25,990 nt of DNA from Pseudomonadota bacterium (GCA_023416335.1 JAEZHY010000252.1:1-25990), one strand, 5' to 3'; shown: positions 7,740 through 15,777, counted from the first letter of the stretch. Program-made: numbers and translations. The notes: generated by a model from the letters alone, not told the origin.

Positions 7740-8162
7740 TTAGGCTTTACGGATTCTCTCTTCGTGAAGCATTTTCCGCTCGCCGGCCTGATTGATTTTC
7801 TCGAACAGTTCTTCGAAATCAGCAGGTTTTATAATGTAGTCGAAAGCTCCCAGCCTCATACCCTGCACACCCGACTCAACGGATGCGTGCCCGGTAAGTA
7901 TAATGACCTCGGTCAGGCTGTTGCGTTTCTTCATTTCCTTCAGGGTTTCGAGCCCGTCCATTCCAGGCATTCGCATATCCAGAACGGCAACGTCAAACGT
8001 TTCCTTCGCGATTACGGAGAGGGCCTCCTCCCCGCTGCCCACCCCGGTCACCTCGATCTCGCGTTTTTTCAGCCGCTTGACGACTGTTTCCAGAAAATCC
8101 GGCTCGTCATCCACAACCAACACTTTGAGTTTTTGCATGTTGCCTGCTTTCCAGAATTTCAT
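7740..8162 (-). CDS. Stand-alone response regulator receiver (CheY-like)
   Basis: 140 residues from the ATG at 8162, which has AGGA 5 nt upstream; an internal ATG (residue 9) is less well placed. It is one receiver domain with all active residues: D18-D19-E20, Asp62 (VLDMRMPGMDG), Thr90 (IILTGHAS) and Lys112 (IIKPAD). A short charged tail follows and there is no output domain. It begins 40 bp after the cache kinase at 8203-9930 and is probably that kinase's direct partner. It is strongly similar to the receiver at 6340-6753, consistent with duplication of a kinase-receiver pair. Confidence 0.9.
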   Translation of the reverse strand: MKFWKAGNMQKLKVLVVDDEPDFLETVVKRLKKREIEVTGVGSGEEALSVIAKETFDVAVLDMRMPGMDGLETLKEMKKRNSLTEVIILTGHASVESGVQGMRLGAFDYIIKPADFEELFEKINQAGERKMLHEERIRKA

Positions 8163-8202
8163 TTGTTTCCTGATAATGGGAGAGGATAGAGAATCAGCCG
8201 GA

Positions 8203-9930
8203 TCAGAGCTTTTCCTGATTTTTCAATGGTAGATAGATCGTGAAAGTGGTGCCTTTCCCGACTTCGCTTGCCACCAGAATCCTGCCTCCGAGCTTTTCTA
8301 TAATGCTGTAACTGATCGAAAGGCCCAGGCCGGTTCCCATTCCGTACTCCTTGGTGGTGAAAAACGGATCGAAAATCTTGTTGATCACTTCATCGGGAAT
8401 ACCCGGACCATTGTCGGAAATACTCACCATGAGCTCACCTTCTCTGAAGGCGGTCCTGATGGAGATAACGCCGGATTTCCCGATGGCGTCGATTGCATTG
8501 TTGACGATGTTCAAAACAACCTGCTGCAACTGTGAAGAGTCGCTGACAGTAGACGGAAGGTTCGGATCCAGTTCGGTCCGGATCTCGATATTCCGGTAAT
8601 GCGCCTCATTGACGAGAAAGTCGATTGTCTCGGAAAGCAGCCTGTTGAGATCGACCTGCTCATGGACGGGCTCCATTCTCCTGGCGAAGCCGAGCAGTCT
8701 GTGAGTAACCTTTTTTGCCCTGTCCACATGGTAATCGATCTTTCGCACAGCGTCGTCGAATTCAGTAAAGTTCTCGCTTTTGGAGACATCCTCTTCGGAC
8801 AGAAGGTCCCGGATCCAGCCGACTTTTTCCTTTATTACGGCGAGCGGATTATTAACCTCATGCGCGATACCGGCCGCCAATTTTCCCAGAGCGGCCATTT
8901 TGCTGGACTGCATGAGGCTGGCGTCGAGCATCGCCTTTTCCCGGTCGCTCTTCACCATCTGGCGCACCATTCCTCTTGCGATCAGAAGCGTTCCGAGAGC
9001 GATCACAATCACACCGCCCGTCACGATCAGGATGGCAAAGAGTCTGGCACGGAACATGGGCATGAGGTTTTCGAGAGGCTCTTCCCTGATTACGAGCAGC
9101 CACTCCTTATTTTTGAGCCAGGTGAGTCCCACCAGCGCTTTCTCTTCATCCAGCACCATCTCTTCCACAAGTGTACCGGAAAATCTCGGAAAAGCGGGAT
9201 ATGCAGCCTTGGTGAGAAGCTCGCCGCCGAATCGAGGCGAGGTCTGCAGGATATTCTGGCCGTTGAGTACGAATGCGTCACCCCGCACCCCCACCTGAGC
9301 CGCCTTGACCATGGCATTGAAAATATCCGTGTCAATCGTCGCCCGGAGAATCCAGCTTCGGTCCCCTTCCCTTCTCATTATCGCAATAATGAAATGGGGA
9401 AATCTCCGAAACCCGGTAAACACATCGCTTACGTATGTCCCGCGGAGCATGGTTTCATGAAACCACTCTTCGTTTTTGTAATTCAGCCCCTTCAATTGAT
9501 AGGGGCCGACGTAGGCGACATGCTCCCCGTCACGATCGATAATCCCGATGTCCACGTATGACTTGGAGCGCATCTGCAGCAGAGTGAATACCCGGTTCAG
9601 ATATTCCTCGTTTTTGAGCTGATCGAACGAATGGGTGTAAACGAGGGTATTGAGCTGTGAAATGCGCTCGTCCAGGAACAGGTCAATCGCACTTCCGCGA
9701 TTTTCGGCAAGGGTCCTCAGGCTCTCCATTACCCTTGCCTTGTAAATGCCGGCAAACTGGTAATATATCCCGAAACCCGCCACCAGAAGCGGGATGAGAG
9801 CGAAGCACAGTGTGGTAGCAAAGATCCTGCGATAAAGTTTGCCGTAGCTGCCGTTGCCGTCCAATGAATGACCCTGCTGTGGAAGAGAGAAATCGTTAAC
9901 GCCAAACCCGGCTTCGACGACGCTCCGCAA
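8203..9930 (-). CDS. Membrane histidine kinase with double-cache sensor
   Basis: 575 residues as given, from a TTG at 9930. The true start is uncertain: a second in-frame TTG at 9864 has CAGGG about 7 nt upstream and would leave [15 protein letters not shown] ahead of the first membrane segment. Segments at about 36-58 and 296-318 enclose a periplasmic cache-type domain ([18 protein letters not shown], then [24 protein letters not shown]). HisKA has His357 in [15 protein letters not shown]. The ATPase motifs are [10 protein letters not shown] (474-483), DNGPGI (506-511), FDPFFTTK (520-527) and GTGLGLSI (532-539). It is the first gene of the four-gene kinase-receiver-kinase-receiver array. The DHp/ATPase region resembles that of the downstream kinase, but the input domain differs. 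Confidence 0.9.
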   Translation of the reverse strand: MRSVVEAGFGVNDFSLPQQGHSLDGNGSYGKLYRRIFATTLCFALIPLLVAGFGIYYQFAGIYKARVMESLRTLAENRGSAIDLFLDERISQLNTLVYTHSFDQLKNEEYLNRVFTLLQMRSKSYVDIGIIDRDGEHVAYVGPYQLKGLNYKNEEWFHETMLRGTYVSDVFTGFRRFPHFIIAIMRREGDRSWILRATIDTDIFNAMVKAAQVGVRGDAFVLNGQNILQTSPRFGGELLTKAAYPAFPRFSGTLVEEMVLDEEKALVGLTWLKNKEWLLVIREEPLENLMPMFRARLFAILIVTGGVIVIALGTLLIARGMVRQMVKSDREKAMLDASLMQSSKMAALGKLAAGIAHEVNNPLAVIKEKVGWIRDLLSEEDVSKSENFTEFDDAVRKIDYHVDRAKKVTHRLLGFARRMEPVHEQVDLNRLLSETIDFLVNEAHYRNIEIRTELDPNLPSTVSDSSQLQQVVLNIVNNAIDAIGKSGVISIRTAFREGELMVSISDNGPGIPDEVINKIFDPFFTTKEYGMGTGLGLSISYSIIEKLGGRILVASEVGKGTTFTIYLPLKNQEKL

Positions 9931-10117
9931 TTCTCATCAAAGCCCTGCCGTCCTCCTGGCATCCAGCGGTTTATTATCGTGGGAACAGCCCAGAATTTCC
10001 AGACTTTTTAAGCCAAAATCCGTCAATTCCACGTCTTTCAAAGAAGTACGAAGTAGATGTCCCCCAGTATTGCAGTTCAAATGGCGCTAAGCTTCAAAGA
10101 GGGATGCAAAGCCACCC

Positions 10118-10156
10118 GAAAAGAGAACGGGCAGCCGTGGTGGGGCGCCCCTGTTC
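10118..10156 (-). terminator. Probable terminator after the radical SAM gene
   Basis: On the minus strand, GAACAGGG can pair with CCCGTTC across a GC-rich loop; the stem is seven pairs with one bulged A. TCTTTTC follows. It begins about 20 bp past the radical SAM stop codon and would close the four-gene minus-strand operon. The bulge and the short T run keep confidence moderate. Confidence 0.45.
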
Positions 10157-10175
10157 GGCCATTCACTTTTAAGCA

Positions 10176-11168
10176 CTACGTCGGTTCCAGGCAGCAATCC
10201 TGCACGAATCCGTTCACGATTCCCAGATCGGTGAGGGCTGCGAAGGCCTCCTGGTATTCCTCTTCGGTGACCTTTCTGTCGAAAGGCGGGGTCGATGGTC
10301 CTTTGTGCGCCGGGAAATATTGATCCATGAGGCTGACCCAGACCTCCGTTCCCATTTCTCGCGACAGAAACGCCATGCATTCCGGGGTCCCGGCCAGACC
10401 TTCCGGAAGAACCATATGCCGCACGATCATTCCCCGGCAGGCGATTCCGTTGGAATCCGTACGAACGGGTCCGACCTGCCTCCACATCTCCAGAAGCGCC
10501 TCGCGGTTCCGCTGCACATAGTCGGCAGCCCCCGAGTAAGCCTTCGCGACAGCCGACTCGGAATACTTTATGTCCGGAAGAAATATATCTATTATTCCAT
10601 TTAACAGAGCGAGGGTTTCGAGGGATTCATATCCGCTCGAGTTATAGACGATTGGAATTTGAAGGCCCTGAGGAACGGCAATCGCCAGGGATCGCACAAA
10701 TGCGGCAACCTGGTGCGTGGGCGTAACCAGGTTTATGTTGTGGGCTCCCTTGCGCTGGAGTTCAAGCATTCCGGCAGCCAGATCCTCGGCACTCATTCGG
10801 CGGCCAACCCCCATCTGGCTGATGGGGTAGTTCTGGCAGAAAATGCATCTGAGGGTGCATCCGGAAAAAAAAACCGTCCCCGATCCCCTGCTCCCGGATA
10901 TAGGAGGTTCTTCCCACGGGTGCATGTTTATGGCGGCGATCGTGGGTGCCGCATCGATACCGCAGTATCCCTTATTTCCGCTTAAACGGTCAACCCCGCA
11001 TTCCCGTGGGCACAGATCGCAATTACGCAGCTTCGCCTCGAGCGCTTCGGCCCGTCGCAACAGTTCGCCGGATTGAAAAAGGCCGATATAACCCGGCCTT
11101 TTCACTTCCATATCGTCATCCGAAATCCGCTCTGCGGATTCAGAACATTCAATTTGCATTTTCCCCAT
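10176..11168 (-). CDS. PflX-type radical SAM protein (COG1313-like)
   Basis: 330 residues from the ATG at 11168, 19 bp after the MoeA-like gene. The open frame extends upstream to 11300 inside that gene, but family members start near the SLYESGEL-like segment (here YIGLFQSGEL), so the extra sequence is unlikely to be coding; a start at 11111 is also possible. An N-terminal Cys cluster (CDLCPRECGVDRL, then YC) precedes the radical SAM motif in FFSGCTLRCIFCQNYPISQ, C-x3-C-x2-C, which binds the [4Fe-4S] cluster that cleaves S-adenosylmethionine. This is the PflX/pyruvate-formate-lyase-activase-related group; its substrate is unknown. It is not AmrS, and no AMMECR1 or Memo partner lies nearby. 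Confidence 0.85.
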   Translation of the reverse strand: MGKMQIECSESAERISDDDMEVKRPGYIGLFQSGELLRRAEALEAKLRNCDLCPRECGVDRLSGNKGYCGIDAAPTIAAINMHPWEEPPISGSRGSGTVFFSGCTLRCIFCQNYPISQMGVGRRMSAEDLAAGMLELQRKGAHNINLVTPTHQVAAFVRSLAIAVPQGLQIPIVYNSSGYESLETLALLNGIIDIFLPDIKYSESAVAKAYSGAADYVQRNREALLEMWRQVGPVRTDSNGIACRGMIVRHMVLPEGLAGTPECMAFLSREMGTEVWVSLMDQYFPAHKGPSTPPFDRKVTEEEYQEAFAALTDLGIVNGFVQDCCLEPT

Positions 11169-11187
11169 CAATCGTCTTACACGCACC

Positions 11188-13143
11188 TCAGAGGCGTTCT
11201 GCCCAATGTCCGCCGTCCCACACGCCCACAATTTTGCCGGATTCCGACACGTTGTAGCCTCCCATAGAAGAGACCATCCGGCGAAATGAATCAGACACAA
11301 TTATATCCAGCACCATTTGAATCTTGAAATCTCCCCAGGCACTCTCCGGGATGACCAGATCGTATCGCTCTTCGGCAACGGGAATAAAATCGAGATCCAG
11401 GGCCCTGGCGGAAGAGTAAATCGCCATCCCGGCGTCTGCCCTGCCGCTCATGACATTGACCGCAACGGCCATGTGAGTGAATTCTTCCTGGTCGTATCCG
11501 GCGATGCCGTCCGGACTGATTCCCCGCTGCTGCAAAGCGTAGTCGAAAAGTACACGGGTCCCGGAACCAGCCTGGCGGTTAACAAAAGAAACATCCTCAC
11601 GCAACAGGTCTTCGATTCCCTTGATTCCTTTCGGGTTCCCCTTCCCGATGAGCAAACCCTGCTGCCGCATGGCGAGTTGGACCAGCCGGAGGGGCGTCCC
11701 CTGAAGATATCGCTCGATGTAAGAGTAATTATACTCTCCGGTTTCCGAATCCAGAAGGTGGGACCCGGAAAAATGGGTCTGTTTGCGCCGAATCGCCAGA
11801 AGTCCACCGAGTGATCCGACGTTGCTGGATGAGAGGTGCACTCTACTGTCGCGGCCTTTTATCTCATTTGCAATTACATCGATAGTATTGTCGTGACTCC
11901 CAATCATGATGAGTGTGAAGTCGAGCTGATCGCGTGGCCTGAGCAGCCTTACCTGCACTTCGGCGCCTTCGTCGATTCCTTCCTGCTCCTGTGGGATCTG
12001 GAGTATGCCGTCCGCCCTGGTCAGGGAGGTGATTATGCCCGCCCCTCTCTGGATGGGCATGGCGACCAGTTTTCCCTCGACCCTGCCTAGGATCACACGC
12101 GCAAATTCCTCAAGGCCGAGCTTGGAGGGCATTTTGCGCCCCATATAGGCAGCAGCCGATTCGAAAGCAGGTGCGTCCATCCCCTGCATTGAATAGAGCA
12201 GAGGTCTGACGAACTGTTCGAAGGCCATGATCGCCGACACCGAATATCCCGGGACCCCGACCACGGGTTTGCCCTTAACGACACCAAGGATCACGGGCTT
12301 TCCCGGCATCATGGTAACGCCGTGCACGAGCACCTCTCCGAGTTCGTCGATGATTGCCGACGTAAAATCCTCGGACCCCGCTGAAGACCCGGCATTTATA
12401 AGGACCAGGTCGGAGGCGGATTCGACGCCCCTTTGCACCGCGGCTTTGATGGTCTCGTAATCATCCGCCACGATATCCTGCAAAGAAGGTTCCGCGTCGC
12501 ATTCCAGCACGAGCCCTGAAAGGATCGTTCCGTTAAATTCCACGATCTCGCCGGGTGCGGCTTGCGCAGCGCGCCTGGCGGGTATCAGTTCGGTTCCGGT
12601 CGGCTGGATGAAGACCCGAGGTTTTGAAAAAACGGAGACGTTCAGAATTCCCGATGCCAGCAGGGAACCGACATCCGCGGGGCTCAGCCGGGTTTGCTGA
12701 GGCAGCAGCAGTTCGCCCGCGACAATATCCTCGCCAACTTTTCTTACATGCTGCCAAGGAAAAGCTGCAGACCGGATCTCTATCTCAGAAGGAGAAGGAC
12801 TGTCGACATTTTCGATCATGATGACCGAGTCTGTACCGGGTGGAAGGGGATCCCCCGTATCGACGGCAAAAGCGTTCGTCCCGATCCGTAGTCGAAGAGG
12901 CGCCATATCGCTCGCGCCGAACGTATCGCGTGCAAGCACGGCATATCCGTCCATGGCCGAGCCGTGATAATGCGGGACCGATCGTTGCGCAACGACCGGC
13001 CTGGAAGTCACACGGTGGAGGCCATCCGGCGCAGGCACTTCCTCCTCAGCCGTTCTGATGCCGGAGTGTCTGCTCATCCAGACTTGGCGAGCCTCATTCA
13101 GGGTCTTCATCTTGAGGTAGATGTTTCTTTTCGGCCTCTCCAT
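11188..13143 (-). CDS. MoeA-like molybdopterin protein fused to a periplasmic-binding-like domain
   Basis: 651 residues; GGAGG lies 10 nt before the ATG. Residues 1 to about 405 are MoeA, the enzyme that inserts molybdate or tungstate into adenylylated molybdopterin. Recognisable parts are HYHGSAMDGYAV (59-69), PLPPGTDSVIMIE, and the ligand-binding INAGSSAGSEDFT (249-261) with MMPGKPVILG. From about 412 the sequence changes to a type-2 solute-binding-like fold (DFTLIMIGSHDNTIDVIANEI, later RQAGSGTRVLFDYAL and GRADAGMAIYSSA), as in molybdate/LysR-type ligand domains. There is no signal peptide, so this ligand domain is cytoplasmic. The fusion is known in databases. A role in sensing or delivering molybdate or tungstate is inference. 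It is cotranscribed with the radical SAM gene. Confidence 0.9.
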   Translation of the reverse strand: MERPKRNIYLKMKTLNEARQVWMSRHSGIRTAEEEVPAPDGLHRVTSRPVVAQRSVPHYHGSAMDGYAVLARDTFGASDMAPLRLRIGTNAFAVDTGDPLPPGTDSVIMIENVDSPSPSEIEIRSAAFPWQHVRKVGEDIVAGELLLPQQTRLSPADVGSLLASGILNVSVFSKPRVFIQPTGTELIPARRAAQAAPGEIVEFNGTILSGLVLECDAEPSLQDIVADDYETIKAAVQRGVESASDLVLINAGSSAGSEDFTSAIIDELGEVLVHGVTMMPGKPVILGVVKGKPVVGVPGYSVSAIMAFEQFVRPLLYSMQGMDAPAFESAAAYMGRKMPSKLGLEEFARVILGRVEGKLVAMPIQRGAGIITSLTRADGILQIPQEQEGIDEGAEVQVRLLRPRDQLDFTLIMIGSHDNTIDVIANEIKGRDSRVHLSSSNVGSLGGLLAIRRKQTHFSGSHLLDSETGEYNYSYIERYLQGTPLRLVQLAMRQQGLLIGKGNPKGIKGIEDLLREDVSFVNRQAGSGTRVLFDYALQQRGISPDGIAGYDQEEFTHMAVAVNVMSGRADAGMAIYSSARALDLDFIPVAEERYDLVIPESAWGDFKIQMVLDIIVSDSFRRMVSSMGGYNVSESGKIVGVWDGGHWAERL

Positions 13144-13207
13144 CGAACTATTGCCTCCCGCCTCAATAACCAGGACTAATCCACGGATGGACTTCCACTC
13201 GGTGCCA

Positions 13208-14020
13208 TCAGCGTCTCTTAAACCCGAAACGGCTGAAAAACTCGCCCCTGAACCGGCGTGCAGTCGCGAGATTTACTTCGCCGATCGAAACCTGTTCGAG
13301 TTCATCCAGTTCTGTATGAACCCAGTTTTCAATGGTATCCAACCCTCTGACCCATCTTTGGAAGTCATCCTTGTCGAGCATTTTCGGAGGTTGAATTATA
13401 AAGCTGCCGCCGCCAAACTGATGGACCCGCCTGTTTTCAAAAAGAGCATTGTAATCGGCGGTATTGGCACCCACGATGGGAATAAAATTCTCCAGGGCCC
13501 GGACCAATGCGCCGGTTTTCCAGTGGCCGCGAAGAACGGGGAATATACATGGATTGAAGATTATATCAGCCCCCTGGTCCGCAAGCTGTCGTCCCGATTC
13601 GGGCTGCCCCCAGAGATCGATGCAGACGGGCATGCCGATCTTGCCGAAGTCGGTCGAAAATGCCCGAAAGATCCCATCTCCCGGCGAGATTCCGAGCTTC
13701 TCACGCTCGAGCGCTCCGATATTGAACTTGCGCTGCCGGCCCGCAATCCTTCCCGTCCGGCCGAAAAGAGTGGCGGTGTTGTACCTGTTCCCCCCCTCTT
13801 CCTCGACCATACCGGCGATGATGTATGTATTGAACTTGCGCGCCGCGGCTCCGATTTCTCTTTCACCCAGATATGGGAAATACTCAGGAAAAAGGATCAG
13901 GTCGAGTTCTTCGCCCCGGCAGCGTTCCATCAACTGCAAAGCGTGCCCGATATTGCGGGGGTCATCGAAAGCAGGATACGGCTTCGGCTGAATAATTGCG
14001 ATTCGTATGGTATCTTTCAT
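13208..14020 (-). CDS. Carbon-nitrogen hydrolase (nitrilase superfamily)
   Basis: 270 residues; AGGA lies 6 nt before the ATG. The nitrilase catalytic triad is in place: Glu46 (LILFPEYFPY), Lys98 (GRQRKFNIG) and Cys133 (IGMPVCIDLWGQPE). The fold elements IIFNPCIFP and ENFIPIVGANTA also fit. Family enzymes hydrolyse amides, carbamoyl groups or nitriles through a thioester. The substrate is not predictable, though the motif context is closer to aliphatic amidases and N-carbamoyl hydrolases than to true nitrilases. The protein is cytoplasmic. It lies 16 bp after the phosphatase-fold gene and 64 bp before the MoeA fusion, so it is probably in one operon with both. Confidence 0.88.
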   Translation of the reverse strand: MKDTIRIAIIQPKPYPAFDDPRNIGHALQLMERCRGEELDLILFPEYFPYLGEREIGAAARKFNTYIIAGMVEEEGGNRYNTATLFGRTGRIAGRQRKFNIGALEREKLGISPGDGIFRAFSTDFGKIGMPVCIDLWGQPESGRQLADQGADIIFNPCIFPVLRGHWKTGALVRALENFIPIVGANTADYNALFENRRVHQFGGGSFIIQPPKMLDKDDFQRWVRGLDTIENWVHTELDELEQVSIGEVNLATARRFRGEFFSRFGFKRR

Positions 14021-14036
14021 CAGGTTTCCTGTAGGG

Positions 14037-14804
14037 TTAGTGATTCAAGGCCAGGCGCGCCAGGTAAGGAAAGTGGTCTGACGGATAGCGATCCTGCGGC
14101 CCGTGGTCACGGATGACCAGCGCATCCGCCACATCGAATTCGGGTGTCACGAAAATCCAGTCCATCCTGAACACCTGGGGTATGCCCTGGAACTTGTGAT
14201 ACGTTATTCCGCTTTCATCTTCGAACTTCCTGAGGACTTGCCATGTATCGAGCATTCCGCTGCCGGTAATTACTTTATGAACTTCCGAAAGCGGCCGGTC
14301 GTTGAAGTCCCCCATCAATATCCGGGGGCAATCCTGATCGGACAGCCATTCGCAGGCTATCCTCGCCTGCTGCTTCCTGGCTTCGACACCGATGTTGTCG
14401 AGGTGCGTCACTGCGGCGCAGATATTCCTGCCGGAAGCCAATTCATGGAAGAATCCGTAGCTGATCATTCGCGGGTATGCGCTGTCCCAGCCAATGCTCC
14501 TGTGGACCTGCGGCGTTTCCGAAAGCCAGAACTCACCCCCACGAAGAGGAATCAGCCTGTCTTTCCTGTAAAAGAGAGAGCAATACTGGCAGTCTTCCTC
14601 CCACAGCCTTTCGGGGGCGAGAAGTTCGTAGCCTGCAAGGTTTTCCTGAAGATATCGGAGCTGCCCGGTCGTGCCCTCCTGAGTACCCAGAACCGAGGGA
14701 GCGTAATCGGAAATCAGCCCGGTTACAATCTCTTTACGGTTATCCCACGAATTCTTCCCGTCGAAGTCATTCTGGAATCGCAGGTTGAACGTCATCACCA
14801 GCAT
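14037..14804 (-). CDS. Endonuclease/exonuclease/phosphatase-fold hydrolase
   Basis: 255 residues; a G-run ribosome site lies 7 nt before the ATG. Motifs of the EEP (DNase I-like) superfamily are present: Asn7 (MTFNLRF), Glu43 (GTQEGT), His134 (AVTHLDN), Asp166/Asn168 (LMGDFNDRP), Asp215 (FRMDWIFV) and Asp243-His244 (YPSDHFP). These bind a divalent metal and cleave a phosphodiester or phosphomonoester. There is no signal peptide, so it acts in the cytoplasm. EEP enzymes range from DNA repair nucleases to sugar- or lipid-phosphate phosphatases; this short form cannot be placed further. It is the first gene of the minus-strand operon and is divergent from qrcA. Confidence 0.87.
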   Translation of the reverse strand: MLVMTFNLRFQNDFDGKNSWDNRKEIVTGLISDYAPSVLGTQEGTTGQLRYLQENLAGYELLAPERLWEEDCQYCSLFYRKDRLIPLRGGEFWLSETPQVHRSIGWDSAYPRMISYGFFHELASGRNICAAVTHLDNIGVEARKQQARIACEWLSDQDCPRILMGDFNDRPLSEVHKVITGSGMLDTWQVLRKFEDESGITYHKFQGIPQVFRMDWIFVTPEFDVADALVIRDHGPQDRYPSDHFPYLARLALNH

Positions 14805-14872
14805 ATGGCAGCCCCCCTGATCCGTATCATGAAAGCGTAATGTAAGGCCCCTGCAGGAGCTCAGCTTCTCTT

Positions 14873-14900
14873 TTTATCTTTAAACGGGCTCTTGAATCAA
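14873..14900 (-). promoter_or_regulatory. Candidate sigma-70 promoter of the EEP-nitrilase-MoeA-radical SAM operon
   Basis: On the minus strand TTGATT (14900-14895) and GATAAA (14878-14873) are 16 bp apart, about 70 bp upstream of the first gene. Both boxes match the consensus only partly. Confidence 0.35.
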
Positions 14901-15023
14901 TGGGGTTCTAATGGTATTTACAAACAGAATGCGTTGAGGCATTTTTTGTGAATGTTTTCTCGTATGTCATCTCGCCGGAGTGCATGAAATCCGCGTGCAG
15001 TTCGCCGATTCTTATTGCTTTTT

Positions 15024-15055
15024 CTCTTGACAAGAGTCACTATTCTCGTTTAAGT
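15024..15055 (+). promoter_or_regulatory. Candidate qrc promoter with overlapping palindrome
   Basis: A consensus -35 TTGACA (15027-15032) is followed after 17 bp by a poor -10, TTAAGT. The -35 is embedded in a perfect 13-bp palindrome, CTCTTGACAAGAG (15024-15036), so a bound protein would block or replace polymerase contact there. The weak -10 suggests dependence on an activator, or that the real promoter is elsewhere in the gap. Confidence 0.35.
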
Positions 15056-15101
15056 GGTTGCACATTTTGTGAAAATTACCTTTTGCTCCGCTGTACCCTT
15101 T

Positions 15102-15115
15102 GTAACTTAAGTCAC
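15102..15115. promoter_or_regulatory. Near-perfect palindrome, operator candidate for qrc
   Basis: GTAACTTAAGTCAC is symmetric as GTRACTTAAGTYAC, a 14-bp dyad about 85 bp before the qrcA start and downstream of the candidate promoter. It looks like a dimer-binding operator. No known regulator motif was matched. Confidence 0.4.
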
Positions 15116-15125
15116 GAGAAGGGCC

Positions 15126-15148
15126 TGCTCATTTTTGCATAATGAGCA
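15126..15148. repeat. Inverted repeat in the qrcA leader
   Basis: TGCTCAT (15126-15132) and ATGAGCA (15142-15148) are perfect 7-bp arms around a 9-bp centre, about 50 bp before the qrcA start codon. It could be an operator or a small leader hairpin. Confidence 0.4.
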
Positions 15149-15199
15149 CAACTTCACTGATTTCATTTATTCATTTCAGGGGATTACCGAGGCTGTCCT

Positions 15200-15757
15200 A
15201 TGAAAGAAAAGAACGGTAGCGCTTCCGGAAACAAAGCACTGGGAATGGTCATTTTTTTGGTGGGCTTTATCGGAGCCCTGGTCGTCGGCTGGGTGGTTTT
15301 TCCGAACCTGCTCTATTCACAGAAAGCCCAACCGATTAATTTCAGCCATGTCGCCCACCAGGACAGCGACTGCGAATCCTGCCACTCCTTCCGCACCGAC
15401 GGGACCTACACAGGCATTCCAAAAATCGACAAATGCAAGGAATGTCACGAATCTGCGCAGGGCAACACGGAATCTGAACGCATCCTCGTGGAAGAATACG
15501 TTCAGAACGACAAGGAAGTTCCGTGGAAGGTCTACACCTGGCAACCCGACAACGTTTTCTTCTCGCATGCTCCGCACAAGGGCCAGGGACTTGAGTGTAC
15601 CAGATGCCACCGCGATGTCTCCAAGGAAGAGAAGCTTCCCGTATACAGAGAGAACCTGATTACAGGGTACAGCAAGTCCACGATGAAGATGACCGAATGC
15701 GAAGAGTGTCACGCTCAGAAAGGCGCTTCGAACAACTGCGAGATATGTCATAAGTAG
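15200..15757 (+). CDS. qrcA: Qrc complex multihaem cytochrome c subunit QrcA
   Basis: 185 residues; GAGG lies 7 nt before the ATG. An uncleaved N-terminal anchor (about 13-36) holds a periplasmic haem domain with five CXXCH sites: CESCH (58-62), CKECH (79-83), CTRCH (133-137), CEECH (167-171) and CEICH (180-184). The protein has ten cysteines, all used in these motifs. Candidate axial histidines include His50, His53, His123 and His126. QrcA takes electrons from type I cytochrome c3 and feeds the QrcBCD part. From memory the Desulfovibrio vulgaris complex is described as hexahaem, so one fewer site here is notable. It is identified mainly by its place as first gene ahead of unmistakable qrcB, qrcC and qrcD homologues. 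Confidence 0.88.
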   Translation: MKEKNGSASGNKALGMVIFLVGFIGALVVGWVVFPNLLYSQKAQPINFSHVAHQDSDCESCHSFRTDGTYTGIPKIDKCKECHESAQGNTESERILVEEYVQNDKEVPWKVYTWQPDNVFFSHAPHKGQGLECTRCHRDVSKEEKLPVYRENLITGYSKSTMKMTECEECHAQKGASNNCEICHK

Positions 15758-15777
15758 TGCTTAATGGCCTAAATATG

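Larger units (their letters stand above)
14805..15199. other. Divergent intergenic region upstream of qrcA (395 bp), no gene seen
   Basis: An A/T-rich stretch between the EEP gene and qrcA. It carries weak promoter candidates for both directions and three separate inverted repeats (listed below). A 64-codon frame at 14948-15142 has no ribosome site and is not credited. Confidence 0.7.

Noticed and set aside
8599..9561. 320-codon plus-strand open frame opposite the second cache kinase
   Set aside because: It is rich in His, Asp and Pro with no domain, and is antisense to an intact kinase.
9931..10175. Search for a second sigma-54 promoter before the kinase-receiver array
   Set aside because: No GG-N10-GC arrangement with acceptable flanks was found on the minus strand.
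10176..11168. Radical SAM gene as part of an AmmeMemoRadiSam system
   Set aside because: The motifs fit the PflX-like group, and no AMMECR1 or Memo gene is in the window.
13121..14116. 331-codon plus-strand open frame opposite the nitrilase
   Set aside because: The minus-strand gene has the full Glu-Lys-Cys triad and a good ribosome site, and this frame has neither.
14948..15142. 64-codon Cys-containing open frame in the qrc upstream gap
   Set aside because: It has no ribosome site, and it overlaps the promoter and operator candidates. The cysteines do not form a known motif.
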